From: Moraxella caprae DSM 19149
Lineage (GTDB): Bacteria; Pseudomonadota; Gammaproteobacteria; Pseudomonadales; Moraxellaceae
Assembly (NCBI RefSeq): GCF_000426885.1
Contig: NZ_AUGF01000010.1
Span: 1-64,000, forward strand
DNA: 64,000 bases
Direction: 5' to 3'
This document shows positions 1 through 8,194 of the stretch, in pieces. How positions within the stretch are numbered: the first letter of the stretch is position 1; the number at the start of each line of letters is the position of its first letter. Under the pieces are notes generated by a model. It worked only from the letters and a program-made list of their open reading frames with translations. It searched no databases and was not told the origin of the DNA. The position numbers were made by a program, and so were the translations under genes.

Positions 1-30
1 CCCATGTGAGAGTAGGTCATCGTCAGCACC
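1..30 (+). rRNA. rrf: 5S ribosomal RNA, 3' end (partial)
   Basis: The first 30 bases match the conserved 3' end of gammaproteobacterial 5S rRNA (CCATGTGAGAGTAGGTCATC). A strong intrinsic terminator follows within ten bases. The rest of the rRNA operon lies left of the window. The exact 3' end is uncertain by a few bases. Confidence 0.85.
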
Positions 31-38
31 TTATTTAG

Positions 39-67
39 CCCCCTCTGTCATTGATAGAGGGGGTTTT
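39..67 (+). terminator. Intrinsic terminator of the rRNA operon
   Basis: Perfect 8-bp stem CCCCCTCT / AGAGGGGG with a short loop followed by TTTT. It lies directly after the 5S rRNA end, as expected for an rrn operon. Confidence 0.9.
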
Positions 68-158
68 GGTTTTTAAAATCGTTGAATTTGTGTATAATAG
101 CTGACTTAACTTTACTTATATTTATGTGAGTAACTTGCTTGTGCGTAGGGTGATATTA

Positions 159-281
159 ATGGGTGGGCAAAAGGCGTTCACGTTGATTGAGTTGATGGTG
201 GTCGTGGTTGTGATTGGTGTGATTGGTATGATTGCTTATCCTAGTGTGATGCGGGTTTTGCGGGGGATGGAAGATGATTGA
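159..281 (+). pseudogene. Type IV prepilin-like N-terminal remnant (40 codons)
   Basis: This short reading frame encodes a 40-residue peptide starting MGGQKAFTLIELMVVVVVIG, the hallmark prepilin leader and hydrophobic N-terminal helix of type IV pilins and pseudopilins. The peptidase site would be A|FTLIE, with Ala where Gly is usual. A Shine-Dalgarno-like AGGG at 147-150 precedes the ATG, and a TATAAT lies at 93-98. The reading stops after about 40 residues, where minor pilins (FimT/GspH class) run 130-180, so most of the globular domain is missing. The stop overlaps the start of the next gene by 8 bases. It is probably a decayed minor pilin gene. A functional micro-pilin cannot be excluded. 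Confidence 0.6.
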
Positions 282-1086
282 TGAACGCAAAAATAAATAT
301 CTGATTATCGGACAGGGCGACATCGGTCAGGCAGTTGCCGAAATGTTATCCCGAGCAGGGCATGATGTGGTGGGATTAGCACGCACTGCCAAGAGTTATG
401 ATGAGCCTGTACAATTTTGGCAAAAAGACGCAAGAATGCTCACTCAAGATGAACTTGCCCTATTTAGCCATATCGCCATTATCATCACACCAAATCGTGA
501 GATGACCGATAGAGTACAAGCCTATCGTGAGAGTTATTTGGCAGTGTGTGAGCATATCGCAGGACTTAATCTGCCAAACCTCCACTGTGTGCTATTTGTC
601 TCGTCCACGTCAGTATATGGCGAAAATGGAGGTGAGTGGGTGGATATTGATACGCCAACACACCCCAGTACGGATACCGCCTGCGTGCTGTTGCAAGCTG
701 AGCAAGTGTTACAGCACACCTTTGGCGAGCGGTGTGCGATAGTCAGACCGTCTGGTATTTATCATGAAAAGAGTGTGCGAATGAAACGCCTTGCCCAGTC
801 TGCCCATATCGATGGCGTACCGTCCGCCCATTATACCAATCGTATTCATCGTGATGATTTGACACAGGTGATTTGTCAGGTATTAACTCTGAGTGCCGTC
901 AAGCCTGTGTATTTGGTAAGTGATTGTAAGCCTGTTACCAGTTTTGAAGTGATAAACTTTTTGTGTCAAAAATATGAGTATCTCTCGCCAAAGATTATTC
1001 ACACTACGCCCACAGGCAAACGCATTCGAGGTAATGTGGATGATTGGCTTGTTTTTAAAGATTATCAGATGGGTTATGGGTGTTAG
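274..1086 (+). CDS. SDR-family NAD(P)-binding epimerase/dehydratase-like protein
   Basis: A 270-residue protein with an N-terminal Rossmann fold: LIIGQGDIGQAVAEML (about residues 10-25) carries the GxGxxG dinucleotide loop. VSSTSVYGENGG (about residues 109-120) resembles the Ser/Tyr region of extended short-chain dehydrogenases. The profile fits the atypical SDR group that includes E. coli YeeZ, whose substrates are unknown. The gene overlaps the upstream prepilin remnant by 8 bases and ends just before a hairpin terminator. The enzymatic reaction cannot be assigned. Confidence 0.75.
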   Translation: MIDERKNKYLIIGQGDIGQAVAEMLSRAGHDVVGLARTAKSYDEPVQFWQKDARMLTQDELALFSHIAIIITPNREMTDRVQAYRESYLAVCEHIAGLNLPNLHCVLFVSSTSVYGENGGEWVDIDTPTHPSTDTACVLLQAEQVLQHTFGERCAIVRPSGIYHEKSVRMKRLAQSAHIDGVPSAHYTNRIHRDDLTQVICQVLTLSAVKPVYLVSDCKPVTSFEVINFLCQKYEYLSPKIIHTTPTGKRIRGNVDDWLVFKDYQMGYGC

Positions 1087-1104
1087 TTAATTGATGGGGT
1101 GTAT

Positions 1105-1134
1105 AAAAAGGAGTGAATGTTATCACTCCTTTTT
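1105..1134. terminator. Bidirectional intrinsic terminator
   Basis: AAAAGGAGTGA, a short loop, then TCACTCCTTTTTT. The stem has an A-run on one side and a T-run on the other, so it can serve both the SDR gene on the plus strand and mltB, which ends at 1150 on the minus strand. Confidence 0.85.
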
Positions 1135-1149
1135 TGTGGTTCTATGATA

Positions 1150-2610
1150 TCAATGGCTATTAACAGGCACTAAGCTCGTCGTCCCATCAGAATTTTGTAT
1201 GCGACGATAAACGACACCGCCATGAGAAACATTGCCATAAGAACTTTGACTAACCGACCCCCGAGAGATACTAAATGATGAGTTTGGGTTTTGGGGCAGG
1301 TTTAGGCTGTCTTGGCGGATTTGTACTGTGCCTGTTTGATTGCCGTAATTCACACTTTGTGTGGGGCTGGACACGGGCGGATAGGTTGGGCTGACATTGC
1401 CAGTATTGCCCATGATGAGACGATAGAACTTTTGCCCTGCACGTCCGTCAGCAGGCACGCCCATTTTACGCTGATAATCCCTGATGGCAATGCGAGTGTT
1501 GTCACCGATAATGCCATCAACATTACCAATGTTATAGCCGTTATTAATGAGTGCTTGCTGAATTTCTTTGGCTTCGCGACGACTGATGCCAGGGTCATCG
1601 GTCGGCCAAGGGGTGGCAAAATTAACATTGGTGTCGTTATTTTCAATCAAGGTAGAAAGATGAGCGATGGCAAGGGCATAGTTTTCAGAAGCATTGTAAG
1701 AATAGAACGTATCAAAGTTCTTACCCACTAAGAAAGCCGGCCCTTGTCGCCCAGCAGGTAGCAGTAGTCCTGCTGATGCTATGTTGTTCGGTAGGGGGCG
1801 ACCGTCGGGTAGGGTGATGCCCATGTTTTGCCAATGACTGATGGATTTTTTGTTGGTGCGACCACTTGACCCTGAATAGCCATTTAGTTTGACTTCATAA
1901 CCCCAAGGCTCGCCAGTGCGATAGCCTTTTTTGGCAAGAAAGTTGGCGGTACTCGCCAAAGCGTCCGCCTTGGAATTGACAAGGTCTTTACGTCCGTCGT
2001 TGTCAAAATCTACCGCCAACTCCAAAAAGGTGCTAGGCATGAACTGAGTCTGACCAAATGCTCCTGCCCATGAGCCTGTCATGTCCTGTGGGCGAATGTC
2101 GCCATTTTGGACGATGCGTAAGGCACTGGCATATTCGCCACGAAAATATGATTGGCGACGGTCAAAGCAAGACAACGTGGCAAGGCTGGTAAACAAATCC
2201 TTTTTCCCAAGGGTCTGCCCAAAATTACTCTCAACACCCCACACGCCAAGCACATGTTCGGGCTTGACCCCGTAGCGGTTTTCAATGCGTCTTAGTACGT
2301 CCGCCATCTCGTGTTTGGCACGCAGACCATCCGCCACACGCTCGCTATCAACCAGTGAGGCGTGATAGTCCCATGCGTCTTTTTTGAATTCAGGCTGATA
2401 GTTGAGTGAGCGAATCACCGTTGGGTCAGGGCTACTCGGTCGGTACTGCTCAAAGGTGCTGGCGACACCACGAAAGTTACTGTTGTTTTTTAGGGTGTTT
2501 AGACATTGGTCAAAATGGCTTTGGGATAGGGTGGGTAGGTCGTTGGCATGAGCAGTGCTGATGGTTGTCAAAGCAATAATGCTAAGTGCTAGGGGTTTAA
2601 AATAGGTCAT
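1150..2610 (-). CDS. mltB: Membrane-type lytic murein transglycosylase B
   Basis: Peptidoglycan-cleaving periplasmic enzyme of 486 residues. It has an N-terminal signal peptide (MTYFKPLALSIIALTTISTAHA), an SLT_2/MltB transglycosylase domain, and a C-terminal peptidoglycan-binding domain (GNVDGIIGDNTRIAIRDYQ). In the MltB domain, VLGVWGVESNFG contains the catalytic Glu and GAFGQTQFMPSTF the conserved loop. I chose the ATG at 2610 because it starts exactly at the signal peptide and has GGA upstream; longer frames to 2685 run into a repeat element. No lipobox Cys is visible, so it is probably soluble periplasmic. The exact paralogue name is uncertain. Confidence 0.88.
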   Translation of the reverse strand: MTYFKPLALSIIALTTISTAHANDLPTLSQSHFDQCLNTLKNNSNFRGVASTFEQYRPSSPDPTVIRSLNYQPEFKKDAWDYHASLVDSERVADGLRAKHEMADVLRRIENRYGVKPEHVLGVWGVESNFGQTLGKKDLFTSLATLSCFDRRQSYFRGEYASALRIVQNGDIRPQDMTGSWAGAFGQTQFMPSTFLELAVDFDNDGRKDLVNSKADALASTANFLAKKGYRTGEPWGYEVKLNGYSGSSGRTNKKSISHWQNMGITLPDGRPLPNNIASAGLLLPAGRQGPAFLVGKNFDTFYSYNASENYALAIAHLSTLIENNDTNVNFATPWPTDDPGISRREAKEIQQALINNGYNIGNVDGIIGDNTRIAIRDYQRKMGVPADGRAGQKFYRLIMGNTGNVSPTYPPVSSPTQSVNYGNQTGTVQIRQDSLNLPQNPNSSFSISRGSVSQSSYGNVSHGGVVYRRIQNSDGTTSLVPVNSH

Positions 2611-2645
2611 AGGAGTATCCGATAAATTTTGGGTCTGGAAGTTGT

Positions 2646-2912
2646 TAGGGCGTGTTGAACATTGATAGAATTGTTTTAAAATCAAGATGAAAATTTGACA
2701 ATCTTAATCAATTTTTGCATGAAAAATGGCTATCCGACCACTTAATCGTGTAAATTTTCAAGATTTTACCTTAATTTCTTTAAATTAAGTGGTCGAATTA
2801 TTTTTCATCGTCAAAATCCTTGTTGGTATTTCAATATCAACTGCGGATTTTTCCTTGAAAAATGGGCGATTTTTTCATTTTTCATTGTAAATACCGAAGT
2901 TCAACACGCCCC
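2646..2912. repeat. Palindrome-ended repeat (TAGGGCGTG family), long copy with nested insert
   Basis: Starts TAGGGCGTGTTGAAC and ends GTTCAACACGCCCC, giving 13-14 bp terminal inverted repeats. The interior shares blocks such as TTTTTGCATGAAAAATGGCTA with the copies at 30762-30970 and 62831-63041. No coding potential. About 60 bases longer than the other long copies because of an insertion at 2735-2795. Confidence 0.85.
2735..2795. repeat. Nested 61-bp inverted-repeat insert
   Basis: Perfect 12-bp terminal inverted repeats CGACCACTTAAT (2735-2746) and ATTAAGTGGTCG (2784-2795) flank about 37 A+T-rich bases. The two sister copies of the surrounding element run straight through this point without it, so it looks like a second small element inserted into the first. 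Confidence 0.75.
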
Positions 2913-3224
2913 AGACATCTTTATGAGATAAACTAAAAATAAACCCTTGTACTTATAAATACTGGGGTTGAAATTTTAAAAAATCCGCAAAAATTGGGGT
3001 TTGAAAAGAAATCTATTTTAAAAAACTAATTAAAAACAAATATAATACGACATTATCCTATCATAACCGATTTTGTCATGATAAAAAAGTGCTTTTTGGT
3101 AACTGGGATTACTTACTCTTTGTGGTTTATTTTTATGTTGAAAAATATCGCCATTTTGTGATTTTCATTACATATACCAAAGGTAGGCAAGCCCTAAAAA
3201 TTAATCATCAATGGGTGACACCCC
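2913..3224. other. A+T-rich intergenic region without a convincing gene
   Basis: About 310 bases between the repeat and the DUF2382 gene. A TATAAT occurs at 3041-3046 on the plus strand without a clear -35 element. A 67-codon frame at 3089-3292 lacks a ribosome-binding site and overlaps the end of the real minus-strand gene, so I do not call it. Confidence 0.5.
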
Positions 3225-3686
3225 TTAAGATGACTTGTCCAAAAACTCATCGCCTGTTACCACAAGCTCTTCATGTTGCACAGTGCCGCTGATCGTTTTG
3301 CTGATATTTTGGCTGTATTTGTGTAGGTTGATCTCTTCGGCGACATGAGTCTCTTTGCTTAGCTTTGCTACTTCTTTGCTGATTAAAATCTCCACAGGCT
3401 CGCTCATGGGCGTGCCATTCATGAGTACAGTGGCAGGCGTGTCATCATCTGCCATGACTGTATCTGCCAGTGCCATTAAATTATCATTGACAATCCGAAT
3501 GCTAAGATACTCTTCGGTCAGCTCCACAGGAACATTGACCGTCTTAGTGCGGACGACTTTTTCAAGGATAACTTTGCCTACTTGCATTTTTTGGGTATCA
3601 ACAACCAACCGCTCAGCGAGTAACTCTAGGGTTTGTGGATTATCAAATGTGGTGACGTCATCACGCTTATCTTTAGGGTTTGACAT
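3225..3686 (-). CDS. DUF2382 domain protein (YsnF/AvaK family), short form
   Basis: A 153-residue soluble protein that is essentially one DUF2382 domain. Two characteristic half-repeats are visible: LELLAERLVVDTQKMQVGKV near residue 20 and VAKLSKETHVAEEINLHKYS near residue 107. The family is linked to stress response in general, but its activity is unknown. AAGGA six bases upstream supports the start at 3686. It lies about 216 bases downstream of a larger relative on the same strand (3903-4751), so the pair probably arose by duplication. It lacks the PRC-barrel domain of its neighbour. Confidence 0.8.
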   Translation of the reverse strand: MSNPKDKRDDVTTFDNPQTLELLAERLVVDTQKMQVGKVILEKVVRTKTVNVPVELTEEYLSIRIVNDNLMALADTVMADDDTPATVLMNGTPMSEPVEILISKEVAKLSKETHVAEEINLHKYSQNISKTISGTVQHEELVVTGDEFLDKSS

Positions 3687-3860
3687 ACATTGTCCTTAAT
3701 TTTAACAAATTTGTAGATTTTTAAGTTTTGGTTTAAAAGTTGAAAATTGGGCATGGTGGTTATTCTAATACATGTCAATTTAGCAAAGATAAATTTAAAA
3801 AATTCATTGAATAAACATGAATTTAACCATCAAAACACCAATCAATAACGCCAAAACCCA

Positions 3861-3890
3861 AAAAAGCCAGAGCATTGCCCTGACTTTTTG
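3861..3890 (-). terminator. Intrinsic terminator after the PRC-barrel/DUF2382 gene
   Basis: On the minus strand: AAAAAGTCAGGGC, loop AAT, GCTCTGGCTTTTTT. The stem pairs throughout, using G-U pairs, and ends in a T-run about 12 bases after the stop codon. Confidence 0.85.
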
Positions 3891-3902
3891 GCGGTGGTCG
3901 GA

Positions 3903-4751
3903 TTACAGACCACGAGCACGGCGAACTTCGTCGGCGGTAATGCCTTCATAGTTAACCACGTTGCCTTCACGATCAACTATGTTACCTAGGTCGTCCACGT
4001 TTAGCTCTTCACGCTGAATGGTTTCCAAAATGGTCTCGGTGCGAGTGCCAGTGGTCTTGCCTAGCGTTACTTCTTCGGTAACAAAGGTGTCTTTGCTCAC
4101 ATTAGCACGCTCTGCTTCTAGCTCAACGCTTACGGTGGCAACCCCAGCATCATCACCGATACGACGGTCAGTTGGGCGGTTTACGGCAGTACGCTCGATA
4201 TGGGCGTGCTCTTCTTGTAGCTCAACTTCAACACGTTGCTCCTCGCTTACCACACGTTTACCAATACTTGCCACGCCAGAGACGATACGGTCTTTATTCA
4301 CAGACAGACGCTCTTCGAGCAACTCTAGAGTGTTGGGTGCGGTGTAGTGGTTTTCGGTCAGCTCAACACGGCTCTCGGCAGGCAGTGTCTCGGCAGCGAA
4401 AAACTCACGGTCTTTGGCATATTGTTCTTGGTAGTTATAGACATAATCACGGTCGTAGGCTTCCATAACTTCTGCTTGGTCTTTGGTTAGGCTATCAAAG
4501 TACACATCATCGCCAACAATGCGAGATAGACCCGCTGGGATAAGCACTTCTTTTGAGCTGAACCAACCGCCTACATCAACGATAAGATAACGCACACGTC
4601 CTGTTTCTACTTCTACAAGGGCATCTTCTACTTTACCGATTTTCTCTTCGCCAAGGCCATAAGCGGTTTTCCCTGCTGGGTTGTAGTAGTCTGCACCCAA
4701 TACTTCACGCTCGGTGGCTTCAATGTCTTGTAAACGAACTAAACGGCTCAT
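3903..4751 (-). CDS. PRC-barrel and DUF2382 domain protein
   Basis: A 282-residue protein. The N-terminal 100 residues form a PRC-barrel-like domain (KIGKVEDALVEVETGRVRYLIVDVGGWF). A linker leads to a DUF2382 domain from about residue 140, with the paired motifs LELLEERLSVNKDRIVSG and ANVSKDTFVTEEVTLGK. This architecture is common in stress-associated bacterial proteins of unknown biochemical role. The start has a good ribosome-binding region (AGGAGA) just upstream. It lies upstream of the shorter DUF2382 gene on the same strand, but a terminator separates them. Confidence 0.88.
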   Translation of the reverse strand: MSRLVRLQDIEATEREVLGADYYNPAGKTAYGLGEEKIGKVEDALVEVETGRVRYLIVDVGGWFSSKEVLIPAGLSRIVGDDVYFDSLTKDQAEVMEAYDRDYVYNYQEQYAKDREFFAAETLPAESRVELTENHYTAPNTLELLEERLSVNKDRIVSGVASIGKRVVSEEQRVEVELQEEHAHIERTAVNRPTDRRIGDDAGVATVSVELEAERANVSKDTFVTEEVTLGKTTGTRTETILETIQREELNVDDLGNIVDREGNVVNYEGITADEVRRARGL

Positions 4752-5087
4752 ATGTTTCTCCTAAGTGATATTAATAAATGCCTTATGGCAACTTACAAGT
4801 GCTTCATGTGCTTGACTTGATGGGTGTATTGTAGGGATGTTTTGACATGAAAAATAGGATAAGTTGGTAAAAAATAGGGGTTTTTCACGTGTGTTTGGTT
4901 CGCCAAATGTAAGACTTGGTAACTTTATGTAAACTGTAAAAAATTGTGTTGTCTTGTGTTATGGCTGGGTAATTTTTCATTAAATGGTCATTCAATTTTC
5001 ATAAAAAAAATGGTAGATTATTTTTTAAATTATCTTAATATAGATGAAAATTAACATAAATTATTGATTTTTATAAAAATAAAATAA
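4752..5087. other. Intergenic region, no gene seen
   Basis: A+T-rich spacer of about 335 bases between the divergent PRC-barrel gene and a palindrome-ended repeat. It presumably holds the minus-strand promoter of the PRC-barrel gene, but no clear -35/-10 pair stands out. Confidence 0.4.
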
Positions 5088-5219
5088 TTAGGGCGTGCCT
5101 GCCTTTGGTATTTGCAATGAAAAGTGAGAAAATTAGCCATTTTTCATGCAAAAATGGATTAAGGTGTTAAATTTTCATCTTGCTTTGTAAAAATGTTATT
5201 AATGGCAGGCACGCCCTAA
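5088..5219. repeat. Palindrome-ended repeat (TAGGGCGTG family), short 132-bp copy
   Basis: Perfect 16-bp terminal inverted repeats TTAGGGCGTGCCTGCC and GGCAGGCACGCCCTAA. The interior is in reverse orientation relative to the other long copies: ATTTGCAATGAAAA and TTTTTCATGCAAAAATGG are reverse complements of their blocks. It lies just upstream of rbfA. Confidence 0.88.
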
Positions 5220-5339
5220 TCATATCAATAAAAATACCGATGATGAGTGCATTGACATTAAAAATCGCCAAATTCCCAAAAATCGGCTATACTAACCCCA
5301 TCAATAACCACCAAAAACCAAACAACAAGAGAGAAAACC

Positions 5340-5753
5340 ATGAGCCAACGCTTACAACGCCTAGCCGACCAGATTCAGCGTACCTTGTCGGTGCTTATCC
5401 GTGATGAGATTAACGACCCACGCCTGACGGGATTTGTTACCATTTCTAGCGTAAAAGTTAGCCCCGATTTGGGTTATGCTGATGTTTATGTCACCATTTT
5501 GGAGCCGTCCAAAAACGGCGATACGGACGGTGGCATGAACATTGATGCTCACCGTGAGAGCCTGCAAGTGTTAAAAAACGCATCAGGCTTTTTGCGTACC
5601 GAGCTGTCCGCCACCATGAAAACCCGCACCACGCCACGCCTACGTTTTCATTATGATGAAGTTACCGCTCACGGCAACCACATGATGAATCTGGTGAATG
5701 AAGCCATGAAAAAAACGGGCGAGAGCAGTACCAATGACGTGGATAACAGCTAA
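5340..5753 (+). CDS. rbfA: 30S ribosome-binding factor A
   Basis: A 137-residue KH-like protein that binds immature 30S subunits near the 5' helix of 16S rRNA and is needed for maturation and cold adaptation. The family signature is clear: RLADQIQRTLSVLIRDEINDP at the N-terminus and VKVSPDLGYADVYVTIL. The stop overlaps the truB start by one base (TAATG), so the two are translationally coupled. The usual nusA-infB partners are not upstream; a repeat and a stress gene are there instead. Confidence 0.95.
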   Translation: MSQRLQRLADQIQRTLSVLIRDEINDPRLTGFVTISSVKVSPDLGYADVYVTILEPSKNGDTDGGMNIDAHRESLQVLKNASGFLRTELSATMKTRTTPRLRFHYDEVTAHGNHMMNLVNEAMKKTGESSTNDVDNS

Positions 5754-6676
5754 TGGCAAAAAAGATTGTCTCTGGGGTGTTACTCTTAGATAAGCCAAGC
5801 GGTATCAGTTCGCATTCGGCTCTTGCCCAAGCCAAACGCCTGTTTATGTCATCAGATTTTGACAGCAAAAAAGCAGGTCATACAGGCACGCTTGACCCCA
5901 TGGCGACAGGGCTTTTGCCGATTTGTTTAGGGGATGCGACCAAATTTAGTTCTTTTGGGCTAGACGCCGATAAGGGCTACACCGCCATTATCAAACTTGG
6001 CGAGCAGACCGACACAGGCGACAAAGAAGGGCAAATCATCGCCCAAAAAAATGTGCCAACCTTTGACGAGCAGGGGCTTGATGAATTGGCTTGCGATTTA
6101 TTGGGCGAACAACAACAAACCCCGCCCATGTACTCCGCCCTAAAAAAAGACGGCAAAAAACTCTACGAATACGCCCGAGATGGCATTGAGATAGAGCGAG
6201 CTCCACGCCCCATTGTCATTCATCATTTGGCTTTAAATAAATTAAGCAATGATGAAATCGCCCTTGATGTCATCTGCTCCAAAGGCACTTATGTGCGAGT
6301 GCTGGGCGAGACGGTAGCCGAGCGTCTTGGCACGGTGGGGCATTTGACCGCTTTGCACCGCACCAGTACGGGCGGATTTGACGTGGCAGATGCCATCAGT
6401 CTTGATGATTTGGCGGATTTGTCATTTGATGAGCGATTTGGCAAGCTATTACCCGTTGATGTATTGCTTAATCATTTACCTATTGTTAAACTCACCACAG
6501 ACGAAACGGCACGCATTAAAATGGGGCAACGGCTAAATATCAAAGACCGCCTTGATGATGTAAGCTTTACTGATGATACCGCACAAATTCGGCTATATCA
6601 TGATGACGACTTTTTAGGGCTTGGGCAAGTGGCGATGAGTGGGCGACTGCAACCTGTCAAAGTGGTGCAGGGCTGA
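5753..6676 (+). CDS. truB: tRNA pseudouridine(55) synthase
   Basis: A 307-residue enzyme that converts U55 to pseudouridine in the T-loop of tRNAs. The catalytic motif KAGHTGTLDPMATGLLPICLG contains the catalytic Asp in GTLDP. LDKPSGISSHSAL and the SKGTYVRVLGE motif are also present. It is coupled to rbfA by a one-base overlap, the common rbfA-truB arrangement. The C-terminal part is the usual PUA-like region but is weakly conserved here. Confidence 0.96.
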   Translation: MAKKIVSGVLLLDKPSGISSHSALAQAKRLFMSSDFDSKKAGHTGTLDPMATGLLPICLGDATKFSSFGLDADKGYTAIIKLGEQTDTGDKEGQIIAQKNVPTFDEQGLDELACDLLGEQQQTPPMYSALKKDGKKLYEYARDGIEIERAPRPIVIHHLALNKLSNDEIALDVICSKGTYVRVLGETVAERLGTVGHLTALHRTSTGGFDVADAISLDDLADLSFDERFGKLLPVDVLLNHLPIVKLTTDETARIKMGQRLNIKDRLDDVSFTDDTAQIRLYHDDDFLGLGQVAMSGRLQPVKVVQG

Positions 6677-6820
6677 TTTGTGGCGTTTTTGTAATGGATA
6701 AAGATTTTTACTTGCTTAAATGACAAAAGCTGTTACAATTAACTTGCTTTGTGATTTGGCAATATGCCCTATCAACACGCCCTATCATAAAGTGTGTTTT
6801 TAACTTTTAAGGAACGTATG

Positions 6821-7447
6821 ATGAAAAAACTACTTTTAGCTACCCTATTGGCAAGCACTTCAACATTGGCAATGGCTCAAATCGGTACTGACGGTCTGTA
6901 TGTACAGGGTAATGTTGGCGTATCAAAACTAGAAGCCAAAGTAGATGGCGAAAAACTCAAAGACAACGGCGCTGGTTATACTGTTGCAGTTGGTAAAGAC
7001 ATGGGGGCGGTACGTTATCAAGCAGATTACACCAACTTTGGTAAAATCAAAGAAAATGGCTCAGAAGGCGAGCGTGGCACTGCTAGCTATGCAGAGTGGA
7101 AAGGTACGATGAAAGCACAGTCATTGGGTCTATCTGCCATTTATGATTTTAACACCACGGCAGGGCTAACCCCTTATGCAGGCGTGCGTGTCGGCATTAA
7201 TCAGCTAAAAGCTGATTACCATGATGTATCTACTGCAATATCAGCAACGGGTCAGTTGACAGATATCACTGATAATTCATCAGTGAAAAAAACCAAAGTA
7301 GGTGCAGGTGTGCTTGCAGGTGTGCAATATGCCTTTAACCCACAAATGGCATTAGATGTGGGCGTAGAATACAACCACTTAGGCAAAGTTGATGATACAA
7401 AAATGAATCAATACGGTGCCAAAGTCGGTCTGCGTTATAATTTCTAA
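6821..7447 (+). CDS. Outer-membrane beta-barrel protein
   Basis: A 208-residue exported protein with a clear signal peptide, MKKLLLATLLASTSTLAMA, cleaved before QIG. Alternating hydrophobic strands follow, including AGYTVAVGKDMGAVRYQADYT and a C-terminal VGLRYNF ending in aromatic Phe, as outer-membrane barrels do. It fits the 8-strand opacity/OmpA-like porin class. I prefer the ATG at 6821, seven bases after AGGA; the adjacent ATG at 6818 is possible. A related but distinct barrel is at 52324-52878. Function is unknown; adhesin or serum-resistance roles are only guesses. Confidence 0.82.
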   Translation: MKKLLLATLLASTSTLAMAQIGTDGLYVQGNVGVSKLEAKVDGEKLKDNGAGYTVAVGKDMGAVRYQADYTNFGKIKENGSEGERGTASYAEWKGTMKAQSLGLSAIYDFNTTAGLTPYAGVRVGINQLKADYHDVSTAISATGQLTDITDNSSVKKTKVGAGVLAGVQYAFNPQMALDVGVEYNHLGKVDDTKMNQYGAKVGLRYNF

Positions 7448-7534
7448 TCTGTTTAAGATTGGCAAAATCCCTTGTTCTCCACGCAGGGGATTTTGATTTT
7501 TAGGGTGTGTCCTAATGCTTTTTTAAAATTTTTA

Positions 7535-7543
7535 TGCTATAAT
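7535..7543 (+). promoter_or_regulatory. Extended -10 promoter of rpsO
   Basis: TGCTATAAT, a consensus extended -10 element, lies about 100 bases before the rpsO start. No good -35 hexamer is seen, which is tolerable for an extended -10 promoter. Confidence 0.7.
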
Positions 7544-7552
7544 GGCAAAATT

Positions 7553-7607
7553 GCCCTATCTATGGGGATAGGGCTTAGGCAAACCTTAGCAATGCAATGT
7601 TTGCCTG
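7553..7607 (+). promoter_or_regulatory. Structured rpsO leader
   Basis: Two hairpins can form in the transcribed leader: GCCCTATC / GGATAGGGC, then AGGCAAAC / GTTTGCCT. Many rpsO leaders bind S15 for feedback control, so this is a candidate autoregulatory site. The family class is not determined. Confidence 0.5.
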
Positions 7608-7641
7608 TATGTATCCGCATTGCGTATTTTAAGGATTAGTT

Positions 7642-7908
7642 ATGCTAACCAACCAACAACGTTTCGATATCATCGCCAAATTCAAACGTGGCGAAAACGA
7701 CACTGGCAGCCCAGAAGTGCAAGTGGCTCTATTGACCGCTCGTATCAACGACCTACAAGACCACTTCAAAGCCCACAAAGCTGACCATCACAGTCGCCGT
7801 GGTCTTATCCGTATGGTAAACCAACGCCGTAAATTGCTAGACTACCTAAAAGGCAAAGATCTAGACCGCTACACCGCTCTTATCGGTGAGCTTGGACTAC
7901 GCCGTTAA
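7642..7908 (+). CDS. rpsO: 30S ribosomal protein S15
   Basis: An 88-residue primary 16S rRNA-binding protein, the standard length. The S15 signature from [19 protein letters not shown]-like residues ([18 protein letters not shown]) and [12 protein letters not shown] is obvious. AAGGA lies eight bases before the ATG. It has its own extended -10 promoter, a structured leader and an intrinsic terminator. It precedes pnp, as in most gammaproteobacteria. Confidence 0.97.
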   Translation: MLTNQQRFDIIAKFKRGENDTGSPEVQVALLTARINDLQDHFKAHKADHHSRRGLIRMVNQRRKLLDYLKGKDLDRYTALIGELGLRR

Positions 7909-7934
7909 TTTCAAATTAGGCTGTCTAATTTTGT

Positions 7935-7966
7935 CAAAAACGGTGTGCGTTTGCGTGCCGTTTTTG
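7935..7966 (+). terminator. Intrinsic terminator between rpsO and pnp
   Basis: AAAAACGG...CCGTTTTT stem with G+C-rich core and T-run, about 30 bases after the rpsO stop. Some read-through into pnp is usual in this gene pair. Confidence 0.88.
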
Positions 7967-8055
7967 TTGTTTTAAGTTTATAAATTGTTGATTAAGGGTG
8001 AGATTTAGAACTCTAAGAGATATTTTTTGTATTTTTAAATGAAATTAGTGGGACA

Positions 8056-8080
8056 TAGGGCGTGTTCAACACGCCCCTAC
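8056..8080. repeat. Collapsed TAGGGCGTG palindrome (ends only)
   Basis: TAGGGCGTGTTCAACACGCCC followed by CTAC: the left and right ends of the repeat family abut with no interior. This is what precise internal deletion or the minimal unit of the family would look like. It lies in the rpsO-pnp spacer. Confidence 0.7.
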
Positions 8081-8194
8081 AAAATCTGTGATTTTATGAT
8101 AAAAATGTAAGGTTAAAAATACCATTATTAAAAACATCTCTTAGGGCTTTAAATCATCTTATCAATGAAAAACCCAATCATGTAAGGAAAACCT

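Noticed and set aside
3089-3292. 67-codon plus-strand frame
   Set aside because: No ribosome-binding site, poor protein composition, and it overlaps the end of the DUF2382 gene on the other strand.
5180-5404. 74-codon frame overlapping rbfA
   Set aside because: It starts inside a repeat element and runs antiphase into rbfA.
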